From: Lewinellaceae bacterium
Lineage (GTDB): Bacteria > Bacteroidota > Bacteroidia > Chitinophagales > Saprospiraceae
Assembly (NCBI GenBank): GCA_020636105.1
Contig: JACJYL010000001.1
Coordinates: 992,001-1,056,000 of the forward strand
DNA length: 64,000 bases
Direction: 5' to 3'
The position numbers were made by a program, and so were the translations under genes. Under the pieces are notes generated by a model. It ran no database searches. It saw only the letters and a list, made by a program, of their open reading frames with translations, and was not told the DNA's origin. Shown here one piece after another: positions 27,232 to 34,955 of the stretch (positions are counted from its first letter, which is position 1; each line of letters starts with the position of its first letter).

Positions 27232-29751
27232 ATGAAAAATTACTACTACTTAAAACAAGGAATACTCCTGATGTTTTTGTTATTCATCCAATCTTTTAAC
27301 TTAATAGCCCAATCGGAACAATACCTTCATTTCGACGGAGTAAATGATTATGTAGTGCTTGAAAATGGTTCACAATACATTGTCAACTCAACTGAAATCA
27401 CCATGGCCGGATGGTTTTACACCGACCAGCTGGCTTACGGGCAAGGCATGATGGGCATTAGGGATGGAAGTGGAAACGGGATGTATGTCATCCAACTGGA
27501 CAATGGAATCATGGAATGCCGTTTGGAGACCAATACCGGTTTACATGAGTTTGTCGCTCCGGCCTTTACCATTGTTCCTCAAACCTGGCAGCATATTGCC
27601 TGGGTGTATGATGGCGCTTCTGTAAGGCTTTACATCAACGGCACCCTGAAAGGAAGTTCAGTCGCATCAGGCACTATTTCCAATGCCAATATCCACTTTG
27701 CTATTGGCAGAAGTATCCTTTCCAATTTCAATTTTTATTTTGGAGGAAGAGTCGATGAAGTATCCTTGTGGAGTAAGGTATTGAATCAAACGGATATCCA
27801 GAACATGATGGAAAATGAATTGGTGGGAGATGAGGCAGGACTTGAAGCCTATTATAAATTCAACCAGGGCGTTCCTTATGAAGATAATACTTCCATCACC
27901 GAGGCAGTCAGTGAAGTGGGTGCAGGCGAAAGAGATGCCCAAATAATTAACTTCGCCCTCACCGGAGAAACTTCCAATTTCGGAGGTGATCTCAACGTAG
28001 GATTCCAGGCGATCACCTTCCCGCAAATTCCCAACAAGCTCACCACCGATGCACCGTTCAACCTGAATGCAAGTGCCAGTTCAGGGCTCGATGTCATTTA
28101 TGAAGTGGTATCCGGCCCGGCCAGTGTTTCAGGAAATACGGTTACCCTCGATGGTGTCGCCGGCCAGGTGATGATTAAGGCCACTCAGCCCGGCGATGGA
28201 ACTTACCAGCCTGCCGACGAATTGTTGAATACTTTTCAGGTCATTGACCCGACCACCTATGCTCCTGCAATTGAGGCCAGGAGCCCTTTGGCCGGGGATG
28301 TTTTTGTTCCCTCCCTTTCTGCCATTCAGCTGGCTGCGATTGTCGACATTGGATACCCTGAATTATTCTCTGTCCAAAACGTTTCTTTTGAAATAGACGG
28401 ACAGTCTATCCCCGCAACAGATTGGAACAACAATCACTATACTGGCTGGTGGACGCCTCCTGCCTATGGAAGCTACACCCTGGACATCATTGCCAGTAGC
28501 AATTATGGGGCTACTTATACCGAAAGTGTCAATATAAATATCGTGGAAACCGCTGTGGGTATGGATGTGCTGGCGGCAGATGATGTTTGGCTGAATACAA
28601 GTATTTCCTCACAGATCGTACAAGCGGAATTACCGTCCTACCAGGGTGCCTATAATCAAATTACCGCTACCCTGGACGTCAACTGCCCAAATGGGAGCTG
28701 TGGAGAATGGGACAGAGTCGCAAGTGTAGATGCCAAAGGCCATAATGGGGAATGGATCGAAATTTTTCGTTACATCACTCCATACGGGGTTCCATGTTCT
28801 CATACCATTGATCTGACGGATTATATGTCCATTCTGCAGGGAAAAATCGCCTTCCGGCTCAATTGCGGTACCCTTGATAACGGATTCCTTTATGACCTTA
28901 CCATTTCTTATTCAACCGGAACGCCCGAATATCCATACAGTTCCATTACGCGCCTGTGGAATGAAACCTATCCTTTTGGGGATCCTGACAACTTACAGCC
29001 TTGTCCGCCACTTACCGTCTCCTTCCCTGCCAATGCAGTGGCGTCAACGCTGAAACTGGTTTCTACCGGTCATGGCTGGGGCGATAACAACACGGGCAAT
29101 GCCGCCGAGTTCCACGATGACACCCACCACGTTTGGGTCAACGGTAGCCAAACCTTTGAACAACACAACTGGAGCGACTGTAATCCCAACCCGGATGGCT
29201 GCAGTCCTCAGAATGGAACCTGGTTTTATGACCGGGCAGGATGGTGTCCGGGATCCATCGCTCCCTGGTTTGATTTCAACATGACGCCCTTTCTCGGCGA
29301 CAATGTAGCCCTTGAATACATCTTTGATGAAGATTACGTGGATAACTGCCACCCCAACAATCCGGGTTGTATTTCCGGCGTAACCTGTCCTGATTGCAAC
29401 GACGGATTTAATCCTCACTTAATCGTGGCAACCAATTTGGTGACCTTCTCAGGGGTTCCTTTGGTGGAAGGAGTTGTGGTAAATTCCGAGGATCTGCTTG
29501 TTCAGCAAAATGCTGTGAGCATATTCCCCAACCCTAGCAGCGGACTATTTACCATAGGCCTCGAAAAGGTGATCACCGAACTGCAGATCAGGATCATCAA
29601 CAACACCGGTCAGCTGGTGAAGGCCATCCACGAAACCGACAACCAATCCAAAGAAATTTTATTAAATATGTCGGAGCTTCCGAAAGGAATCTACCTTATT
29701 GACCTGTTTATGGAAGGGCAAAGGATTACCAAGAAATTGATTCTCGAATAA
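27232..29751 (+). CDS. Secreted LamG / PNGase F-like protein with T9SS sorting domain
   Basis: After a signal peptide (to about residue 26), a LamG/concanavalin-like domain spans about 28-200 (YLHFDGVNDYVVLENG, WQHIAWVYDGASVRLYING). Ig-like modules at about 255-440 follow. The region at about 445-740 resembles peptide-N-glycosidase F. GHGWGDNNTGNAAEFHDDTH, HVWVNG, and CNPNPDGCSPQNGTWFYDRA with WCPGS match the C-terminal PNGase F domain as I know it. The last 70 residues (SIFPNPSSGLFTIG...GIYLIDLFMEGQRITKKLILE) are a T9SS sorting domain, so it is exported across the outer membrane. It would deglycosylate or bind N-glycoproteins outside the cell and supply the adjacent SusCD. Catalytic acidic residues of the N-terminal PNGase F domain could not be placed with certainty. 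Confidence 0.72.
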   Translation: MKNYYYLKQGILLMFLLFIQSFNLIAQSEQYLHFDGVNDYVVLENGSQYIVNSTEITMAGWFYTDQLAYGQGMMGIRDGSGNGMYVIQLDNGIMECRLETNTGLHEFVAPAFTIVPQTWQHIAWVYDGASVRLYINGTLKGSSVASGTISNANIHFAIGRSILSNFNFYFGGRVDEVSLWSKVLNQTDIQNMMENELVGDEAGLEAYYKFNQGVPYEDNTSITEAVSEVGAGERDAQIINFALTGETSNFGGDLNVGFQAITFPQIPNKLTTDAPFNLNASASSGLDVIYEVVSGPASVSGNTVTLDGVAGQVMIKATQPGDGTYQPADELLNTFQVIDPTTYAPAIEARSPLAGDVFVPSLSAIQLAAIVDIGYPELFSVQNVSFEIDGQSIPATDWNNNHYTGWWTPPAYGSYTLDIIASSNYGATYTESVNINIVETAVGMDVLAADDVWLNTSISSQIVQAELPSYQGAYNQITATLDVNCPNGSCGEWDRVASVDAKGHNGEWIEIFRYITPYGVPCSHTIDLTDYMSILQGKIAFRLNCGTLDNGFLYDLTISYSTGTPEYPYSSITRLWNETYPFGDPDNLQPCPPLTVSFPANAVASTLKLVSTGHGWGDNNTGNAAEFHDDTHHVWVNGSQTFEQHNWSDCNPNPDGCSPQNGTWFYDRAGWCPGSIAPWFDFNMTPFLGDNVALEYIFDEDYVDNCHPNNPGCISGVTCPDCNDGFNPHLIVATNLVTFSGVPLVEGVVVNSEDLLVQQNAVSIFPNPSSGLFTIGLEKVITELQIRIINNTGQLVKAIHETDNQSKEILLNMSELPKGIYLIDLFMEGQRITKKLILE

Positions 29752-29766
29752 TTCATTTTGATAAAT

Positions 29767-29807
29767 AAAAAGCCGTTTACTTTTCCTGAAGTAAACGGCT
29801 TTTTTTA
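29767..29807 (+). terminator. Rho-independent terminator of the susC-susD-PNGase locus
   Basis: AGCCGTTTAC (29771-29780) pairs with GTAAACGGCT (29791-29800) across a 10-nt loop and is followed by seven T. A-rich sequence on the left side means it could also serve the convergent cysteine desulfurase gene. Confidence 0.88.
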
Positions 29808-29820
29808 TGGTTTTCAACGA

Positions 29821-30945
29821 TTAAAGTTCTAAAATTTGTTTCAACTTTTCCACCACAATATCCACTTCTTCCCGGGTATTGTGATGAGAGAAAGAAAAGC
29901 GGATTGTTTTTCTAAGGGAGTCGCCATGAATGGCCTGCATAACGTGGGAACCTACATCCACTCCTGAAGTGCAGGCACTTCCCCCGGAGACGCTGATGCC
30001 TTCAATATCCAGATTAAGCAGCAGCAGGTCCGATTTGGGGCCGGGTGGAAAGGAAGCACTGAGCACCTTGTAATGTCCATTTCCAGGGCTGTTAAATTGG
30101 ACATCAGGCAATTCCTCCAGCCGGGACTTAAGGTAAGCCCGGAGCGTTTCCACATGTTGTTTCCTTGCTTCCATATTTTCATAAGCCAGTTCCATGGCTT
30201 TAGCGAGGCCAAGAATATTGTGAATACTTTCTGTTCCTGCACGCATATTACGTTCCTGCCCCCCTCCGTCGATCAAAGGCTTGATGATATTATCATTATT
30301 GATGTAAACAAATCCTACCCCCTTGGGACCATAAAATTTATGAGCCGAGCCGCTAATGAACGCAATGTTGGCCGAAGAAAGGTCAAAGGGAAAATATCCG
30401 ATGGTCTGAACGGTGTCGGAATGAAAAAGCGCACCTGCTTCGTTGCAAATGCCGGCCACCTCCTGTAAGTTGATCATACTTCCCGTTTCATTATTGGAAT
30501 GCATGAAAGATACCAGGGTCTTTTTATCGCTTAAAGGCAAAATTCGTTTGAGTTCCTCCAGGTCGGGCAACCCCCATTCATCGATCCCGAGCATAACGAT
30601 CTCCGCATCCGTATCACGCCCGATGCTGTCAAAGCTGTGCAGATTGCAATGGTGTTCGACAGGCGTACTAATGATCCTTTTAACCCCAAGATCGCGAACG
30701 GCTCCTTTCAAAACCATATTATTCGATTCCGACCCTCCGGAGGTGAAAAATATTTCTCCAATGGAAGCTCCAAGGTAATGGGCTACCTTTTTTCGTGCCT
30801 GTTCAATGGCTGAGCGTGCCTTGCGTCCTTCTGCGTGAATGGAGGAAGGGTTGCCATAAATCTCTCTCATGGCATCGATCATCACCTTTTGGACTTCCTC
30901 GTCTATGGGAGTAGTCGCTGCGTTATCAAAGTATATTCGGGACAT
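29821..30945 (-). CDS. Cysteine desulfurase (NifS/IscS-like)
   Basis: A PLP enzyme that takes sulfur from cysteine for Fe-S cluster or tRNA thiolation pathways. The N-terminus MSRIYFDNAATTPID is standard. PLP binding is seen at THHC-like HHCNLH (about 98-103), D177 in FHSDTVQ and K203 in SGSAHKFYGPKG. The active-site loop cysteine is C325 in SGGSACTSGVD. The loop length fits group I (NifS/IscS) enzymes. Length is 374 aa. No iscU or suf genes are near; the spacer upstream of its start is filled by the heptamer array and an IS3 copy, so its promoter may be altered. Confidence 0.88.
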   Translation of the reverse strand: MSRIYFDNAATTPIDEEVQKVMIDAMREIYGNPSSIHAEGRKARSAIEQARKKVAHYLGASIGEIFFTSGGSESNNMVLKGAVRDLGVKRIISTPVEHHCNLHSFDSIGRDTDAEIVMLGIDEWGLPDLEELKRILPLSDKKTLVSFMHSNNETGSMINLQEVAGICNEAGALFHSDTVQTIGYFPFDLSSANIAFISGSAHKFYGPKGVGFVYINNDNIIKPLIDGGGQERNMRAGTESIHNILGLAKAMELAYENMEARKQHVETLRAYLKSRLEELPDVQFNSPGNGHYKVLSASFPPGPKSDLLLLNLDIEGISVSGGSACTSGVDVGSHVMQAIHGDSLRKTIRFSFSHHNTREEVDIVVEKLKQILEL

Positions 30946-30954
30946 TTTGCTGAT

Positions 30955-31020
30955 TACTGGTTACTGGTTACTGGATGATCTGGTTGCTGGTTGCTGGTTA
31001 CTGGTTACTGGTTACTGGAT
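30955..31020. repeat. Heptamer array TGGTTAC/TGGTTGC, left half of locus 1
   Basis: About nine imperfect copies of TGGTTRC lie in tandem with short TGGATGATC interruptions. The array is cut at 31020 by the IS3 element and continues from 32404. Confidence 0.85.
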
Positions 31021-31057
31021 TGTCAATGCCTAAAATAGCTTGACCAATTTTAGTTAA

Positions 31058-31942
31058 TTATAAATCAAATTGTAATTCAAGTTGCATTGGATTATCTAAC
31101 ATTTTGTTTATTGTAAAGACTTCCATTTCGGGTCTTTCTTTTTCCTTTAGGTCTTTGATATATGTTTCATAAACCATTGGTGTCATCTTTAAAGAATTGT
31201 GTAAACGGTTGTTGTAGTTTTCAACAGCCATGGCTACTCGTTTCTTTAACTGTCCAAAATTTTGGATACTCCACCTTTTGAGGTATTCATTTTTTATGGT
31301 TCCATTTGCCCGCTCGCAATGTGCATTTTCAAGTACGTTAGTACACATACTGATCCTTATGCCATAGGATTTAAGTAAGTTCGTATAATCAGTACTCGTA
31401 TATTGCGAACCTCTGTCAGAATGATGAATCAACTCATTATTATAATCATCAATGCCTCTGAGGTTGAGTGCCATTGTTAATGCAGCAATATTATTCTCTG
31501 ACCGCATATTGTCAGAAACCGAATATCCTATGATCCGTCGAGAATAAACATCCATTATTAATACAACGTAATAATGCTGTCCCCCTAATGGAAAATAAAA
31601 AAGGTCACTAACCCATAATTGGTTGACATTTGTAAACCTCTTTCCTATCAGTACATTACCATATTGACTTCCCTTATCGCTGTAAGTAGTCTTATAGGGA
31701 CTTTCTAAGGCCCGTAAACGATAGCCTTCGCGTAAACCTAATATTATAAAAGCATCCCGTCCAATGCCTTCTGGTTCGAACTGTTCATATATCTTGCGCA
31801 GGCCCATCCCCGGATGCATCTCCCTAATCTCCTCAATAAAACCTATGTAAAGGGGAGCTTTTAATAATTGCTCTCGTTCCCGTTTCAGGGCATCCATATG
31901 CCCTTGTTTGCTGATCCCCGATAAACTGTATAATGTCTTCAT
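31058..31942 (-). CDS. IS3-family transposase OrfB (DDE integrase core), copy 1
   Basis: The catalytic part of the transposase. An N-terminal HTH_21-like segment (KAPLYIGFIEEIREMHPGMG) precedes the rve integrase core. The acidic triad is D in LWVSDLFYFPL (about 115), D in LIHHSDRGSQYTS (about 177) and E in NAHCERANGTIKNEYL (about 212). 294 aa is a full-length OrfB. Its ATG overlaps the orfA stop as ATGA, which suggests translational coupling; a -1 frameshift fusion is the usual alternative in IS3 elements, but I see no strong slippery heptamer here. The reading frame is intact. Confidence 0.93.
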   Translation of the reverse strand: MKTLYSLSGISKQGHMDALKREREQLLKAPLYIGFIEEIREMHPGMGLRKIYEQFEPEGIGRDAFIILGLREGYRLRALESPYKTTYSDKGSQYGNVLIGKRFTNVNQLWVSDLFYFPLGGQHYYVVLIMDVYSRRIIGYSVSDNMRSENNIAALTMALNLRGIDDYNNELIHHSDRGSQYTSTDYTNLLKSYGIRISMCTNVLENAHCERANGTIKNEYLKRWSIQNFGQLKKRVAMAVENYNNRLHNSLKMTPMVYETYIKDLKEKERPEMEVFTINKMLDNPMQLELQFDL

Positions 31943-32361
31943 TTTATATCCGTGTTCGTCAGGGTGTTTTCGGAACCATTCCAGGGTTGGAGTACGTACT
32001 TTTTTTTTACATCATAACCCAGATCTTCACTCGCAAACTCGTACCCCTTCTCCAAGAGATCTATTGTCATCTGTTTTTGTCCGATTATGCGTTCATATTC
32101 GGACAATCGTTGCATTAATATTTTCGTCTTTTGTGCTTCACTTTCCATTTGTACTACTGTCTTTACTTCTTTTGTACTGTCAGAATACAAATATATCCAT
32201 TTATATACACTTGTTCGTGATACTTCATATAGCTCACATATATCTCGTACCTTTATTCGTCTTGAAACCAGGTCTTTAACTTTGCTCCTTTTAAAGGATT
32301 CACTGAAAGTCCTATTGCTATTTGGTTGTTTTTGAAACTTTTTGTTATTTTTGTTTGCCAT
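31939..32361 (-). CDS. IS3-family OrfA (helix-turn-helix), copy 1
   Basis: A 140-aa DNA-binding partner of OrfB. The basic N-terminus leads to a helix-turn-helix, KDLVSRRIKVRDICELYEVS followed by RTSVYKWIYLY. After it comes a probable leucine-zipper/coiled region (AQKTKILMQRLSEYERIIGQKQMTIDLLEKG) used for dimer formation in IS3 transposases. It ends in ATGA with the orfB start. Intact and identical to copy 2. Confidence 0.9.
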   Translation of the reverse strand: MANKNNKKFQKQPNSNRTFSESFKRSKVKDLVSRRIKVRDICELYEVSRTSVYKWIYLYSDSTKEVKTVVQMESEAQKTKILMQRLSEYERIIGQKQMTIDLLEKGYEFASEDLGYDVKKKYVLQPWNGSENTLTNTDIK

Positions 32362-32403
32362 GTTTAGTTGACTTTTTTGGTCAAGCTATTTTAGGCAATG
32401 ACA

Positions 32404-32502
32404 GATGATCTGGTTGCTGGTTACTGGTTGATCGGTGCTGGTTGCCAATGAACGAGCAAAGGTAACCAGAAACAAGTAACGAGTAACGAGTAACGAGTAA
32501 CA
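32404..32502. repeat. Heptamer array, right half of locus 1, with inverted arm
   Basis: The TGGTTGC/TGGTTAC units continue after the IS (32404-32446). From 32462 the complementary unit GTAACGA/GTAACCA repeats about five times, up to the stop codon of the next gene. The two arms could form a long imperfect hairpin. Confidence 0.82.
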
Positions 32503-32505
32503 AGA

Positions 32506-34008
32506 TTAATGTAATTTTCTGTCAAACCACCCCTTCACGAGTTTTTCCTCCCGGTTATCATTTCCTATAAAGGTAAACTCGTTGGTATGCAGGTTATATT
32601 CGTAGGATTTGGACCATTCTTCATGATTTTTACAAAGCCCTTCAAGGCCATCAAGCAGGTAATCCACCTCTGCGTCAGTCATGGTGGGATGAATAGACAT
32701 TCTAATCCAACCGGGTTTTCCGGAAAGATTACCCATGCCTATTTGTTCGGTAATTTGTTTGGAGAATTCCTGAGTGACTTCCAAAAGATAATGGCCATAA
32801 GTCCCGGCACAGGAACATCCGCCCCTGACCTGGATTCCAAAATGATCATTGAGCAGTTTTACCCCCAGGTTAAAATGCAGATTGTCAATATAGAAAGAAA
32901 TTACGCCAAGACGATCCCGCACATTATTGGCGAGAACATGCAAATTGGGCAACTGATCAAGGCGGTGCCAAATCTTTTCCAGTATTTCTTCTTCTCTTTC
33001 CAGCATTTTATCAATGCCCATTTCCTCTTTGAGCTGCATGGCAAGGGCCACCTTCATGGTTTGAAGAAATGCCGGGGTACCCCCGTCTTCCCGGTTTTCG
33101 ATCTCGTCGATGTATTTGTGTTCGCCCCACGGATTGGTCCAGTCAACGGTACCTCCCCCGGGATTATCGGGAATTTTGTTTTTATATAATTTAGGGTCAA
33201 AAATTAAAATGCCTGTACTGCCGGGTCCCCCAAGGAATTTATGGGGTGAAAAATAAATGGCATCCAGGTGCCTGGCTTTATTTTCAGGACGCATCTCAAT
33301 TTCAATGTAAGGCGCCGAACAGGCAAAATCCACGAAACATAACCCTCCGTACCGATGCATCAGTTCAGCTACATCGTGGTAAGGGGTAATGATTCCAGTA
33401 ACATTCGAGCAACTCGTTATAGCAGCGATTTTAGATTTCCTGTCTTCATACTGTTTGAGTAAGGCTTCCAGGTTTTCCAGTTCCATCAGCCCTTCCTTAT
33501 TGGCAGGAATGACGACCACGTCCCCAATGGTTTCCAGCCAGGAAGTCTGGTTGGAATGATGCTCCATGTGACTGACAAATACCACGGGGCGTTTTTCTTC
33601 AGGCAGATTCACCCCTTTTCTAAAGCGCTCATGCACTTTTAACCCTAATATGCGTTGAAATTTATTCACCACGCCGGTCATCCCGGAATTGGAGGAAATG
33701 ATGACATCGCTTTCCCAGGCGCCTACATGTTTTTTGATGTATTTTTTGGCATGGTGATAAGCCATCGTCATGCTCGAACCGGTCACTGTAGTCTCCGTAT
33801 GGGTATTGCCAACGAATGGCCCGATCTCTTCCGTCAGCAATTTCTCTACCGGGCTATACAGCCGGCCGCTTGCGGTCCAATCGGCATACAAAATTCTTTT
33901 TTGACCAAAAGGGGTCTCAAAAATCTGATCATAACCAATCACGTTTTTACGGTATGGCTCAAAGTAAGTTTCTAACTTACCCTTAGGTTTTACTTTAGCT
34001 GACTGCAT
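32506..34008 (-). CDS. Class V aminotransferase-fold PLP enzyme
   Basis: A fold-type I PLP protein related to cysteine desulfurases and class V aminotransferases. I choose the ATG at 34008 (MQSAKVKPKGKLETYF), preceded by an AAGG; the longer frame would add 55 residues that overlap the upstream terminator. Motifs include RILYADWTASGRLYSP near the start, HMEHHSNQTSW, ITSCSNVTGI, CFVDFACSAPY, and the PLP lysine in YFSPHKFLGGPGSTG. GCSCAGTYGH near residue 410 places cysteines where SufS/CsdA enzymes have their active-site loop. A desulfurase-like role is possible but unproven. About 500 aa is longer than SufS (about 410). Confidence 0.75.
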   Translation of the reverse strand: MQSAKVKPKGKLETYFEPYRKNVIGYDQIFETPFGQKRILYADWTASGRLYSPVEKLLTEEIGPFVGNTHTETTVTGSSMTMAYHHAKKYIKKHVGAWESDVIISSNSGMTGVVNKFQRILGLKVHERFRKGVNLPEEKRPVVFVSHMEHHSNQTSWLETIGDVVVIPANKEGLMELENLEALLKQYEDRKSKIAAITSCSNVTGIITPYHDVAELMHRYGGLCFVDFACSAPYIEIEMRPENKARHLDAIYFSPHKFLGGPGSTGILIFDPKLYKNKIPDNPGGGTVDWTNPWGEHKYIDEIENREDGGTPAFLQTMKVALAMQLKEEMGIDKMLEREEEILEKIWHRLDQLPNLHVLANNVRDRLGVISFYIDNLHFNLGVKLLNDHFGIQVRGGCSCAGTYGHYLLEVTQEFSKQITEQIGMGNLSGKPGWIRMSIHPTMTDAEVDYLLDGLEGLCKNHEEWSKSYEYNLHTNEFTFIGNDNREEKLVKGWFDRKLH

Positions 34009-34130
34009 GGCCTTAAGCTTTTCAATTTTCTGAATGATCCAATTTAATGCAAAGAAAAGGAAAAGTAAAGCAATAATGAAATGGAATCCCCGGGGAAAAA
34101 ATGAATCCCGCGTTTGTCGGTCATTTAAAC

Positions 34131-34178
34131 AAAAAAAAAATCCCCTGTGGGCCCTCGAAGAAGGATCAACCACAGGGG
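34131..34178 (-). terminator. Rho-independent terminator of the DUF975-like gene
   Basis: On the minus strand CCCCTGTGG and CCACAGGGG (34142-34150 with 34170-34178) form a 9-bp stem. It is followed by a run of ten T (34131-34140). It lies about 35 bp after the stop of the 34213-34845 gene. Confidence 0.9.
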
Positions 34179-34212
34179 AAGCCTAATGTTTTATATATTT
34201 TTAACCCTTTTT

Positions 34213-34845
34213 CTAAACAAGGTCATTATCTAGAATATCTTCATCGATCATATTAACATCCAGGGAAAATTCTCCTTTGATGTCATCGTAAAAGTTGGCA
34301 TAACTCACGTTTGCGTAAGGGATCAACCACAAAAATCCTATCCCCAGTGTCAGAATACATAACAAGGACAGTCCAAAAAACACCAGCCCCATTTCAAAGT
34401 ATTTCCATTTATAGCCATCCATCATTTCCCGGCTTTTTCTCAAAGCATCCATTGGTCCTATTGAACTGTCTTCGGCAATAATATAAAAAGTCTGCGAATA
34501 GGAAATGGCAGCTATGATTCCGGGGACAACTAGTAAGAGCGTCCAAAGGAATATGAAAATCACCATTAGAATGTAGGCTCCCAGAGCATTCCCGAAATTT
34601 TTAAACCCTTCAAAGATTTGTTCCAGTTTTGCCTCCTGGTTCCTTCCCAGGTGCAGGGAAAAGATGGCCATCCCCACCGCCATCGGGCCTCCAAGAATCA
34701 ATGATCCCACGTTGCCCAGAAAGGGAATGCCGTTCGAGGCTCCGACGATTAAAAAATAAACAATAAAAGTACCGATGGCGAGTCCCCACTTTCCTTGAAG
34801 GGATTGGCGCGCCTGACTCATTAATACTGCGTTTTCTGAAGCCAT
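34213..34845 (-). CDS. DUF975-like integral membrane protein, 210 aa
   Basis: Several hydrophobic segments are seen: GLAIGTFIVYFLIVGAS (about 20-36), a glycine-rich pair near 45-65, LGAYILMVIFIFLWTLLLVVPGIIAAI (about 88-114) and FGLSLLCILTLGIGFLWLIPY (about 157-177). The central LLLVVPGIIAAISYSQTFYI followed by DALRKSREMMDGYKWKYFEM is the hallmark of DUF975 and related YesL/glycerophosphoryl-type membrane proteins. The function is unknown. It has its own strong terminator and lies downstream of glmM with a gap of about 110 bp. Confidence 0.78.
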   Translation of the reverse strand: MASENAVLMSQARQSLQGKWGLAIGTFIVYFLIVGASNGIPFLGNVGSLILGGPMAVGMAIFSLHLGRNQEAKLEQIFEGFKNFGNALGAYILMVIFIFLWTLLLVVPGIIAAISYSQTFYIIAEDSSIGPMDALRKSREMMDGYKWKYFEMGLVFFGLSLLCILTLGIGFLWLIPYANVSYANFYDDIKGEFSLDVNMIDEDILDNDLV

Positions 34846-34955
34846 TTTAGTTTGTATAAGTTTTAAATGATAAAAAATATACGTTCAATGTAATCCTGTG
34901 ACTTCGGAGATGCCAGAAATCTCTATGAAATGAATTAAAAAATAGACATAACCAA

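Larger units (their letters stand above)
31021..32403 (-). mobile_element. IS3-family insertion sequence, copy 1 (1383 bp)
   Basis: The ends are 25-bp inverted repeats with one mismatch, beginning TGTCAATGCC on the left and reading TGTCATTGCC on the right in reverse complement. A 3-bp target duplication GAT flanks it (31018-31020 and 32404-32406). Deleting the element and one GAT rebuilds CTGGATGATCTGGTTGC, a phrase also present upstream in the same array, which confirms the borders. It encodes orfA and orfB on the minus strand. It differs from copy 2 at one base seen by eye (G at 31053, A at 40042); both encoded proteins are identical. Confidence 0.95.

Noticed and set aside
31908..32279. 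A 123-aa plus-strand frame opposite IS3 orfA (also at 40897-41268)
   Set aside because: It is the antisense of intact transposase genes and appears twice only because the IS is duplicated.
30955..32502. A CRISPR array in the heptamer repeats
   Set aside because: The units are seven bases long and contiguous, with no regular unique spacers and no cas genes nearby.
32509..34173. Extended N-terminus of the class V PLP enzyme from 34173
   Set aside because: The extra 55 residues cover the T-run and hairpin of an upstream terminator and would add an out-of-family hydrophobic stretch; the ATG at 34008 has a better ribosome-binding site.
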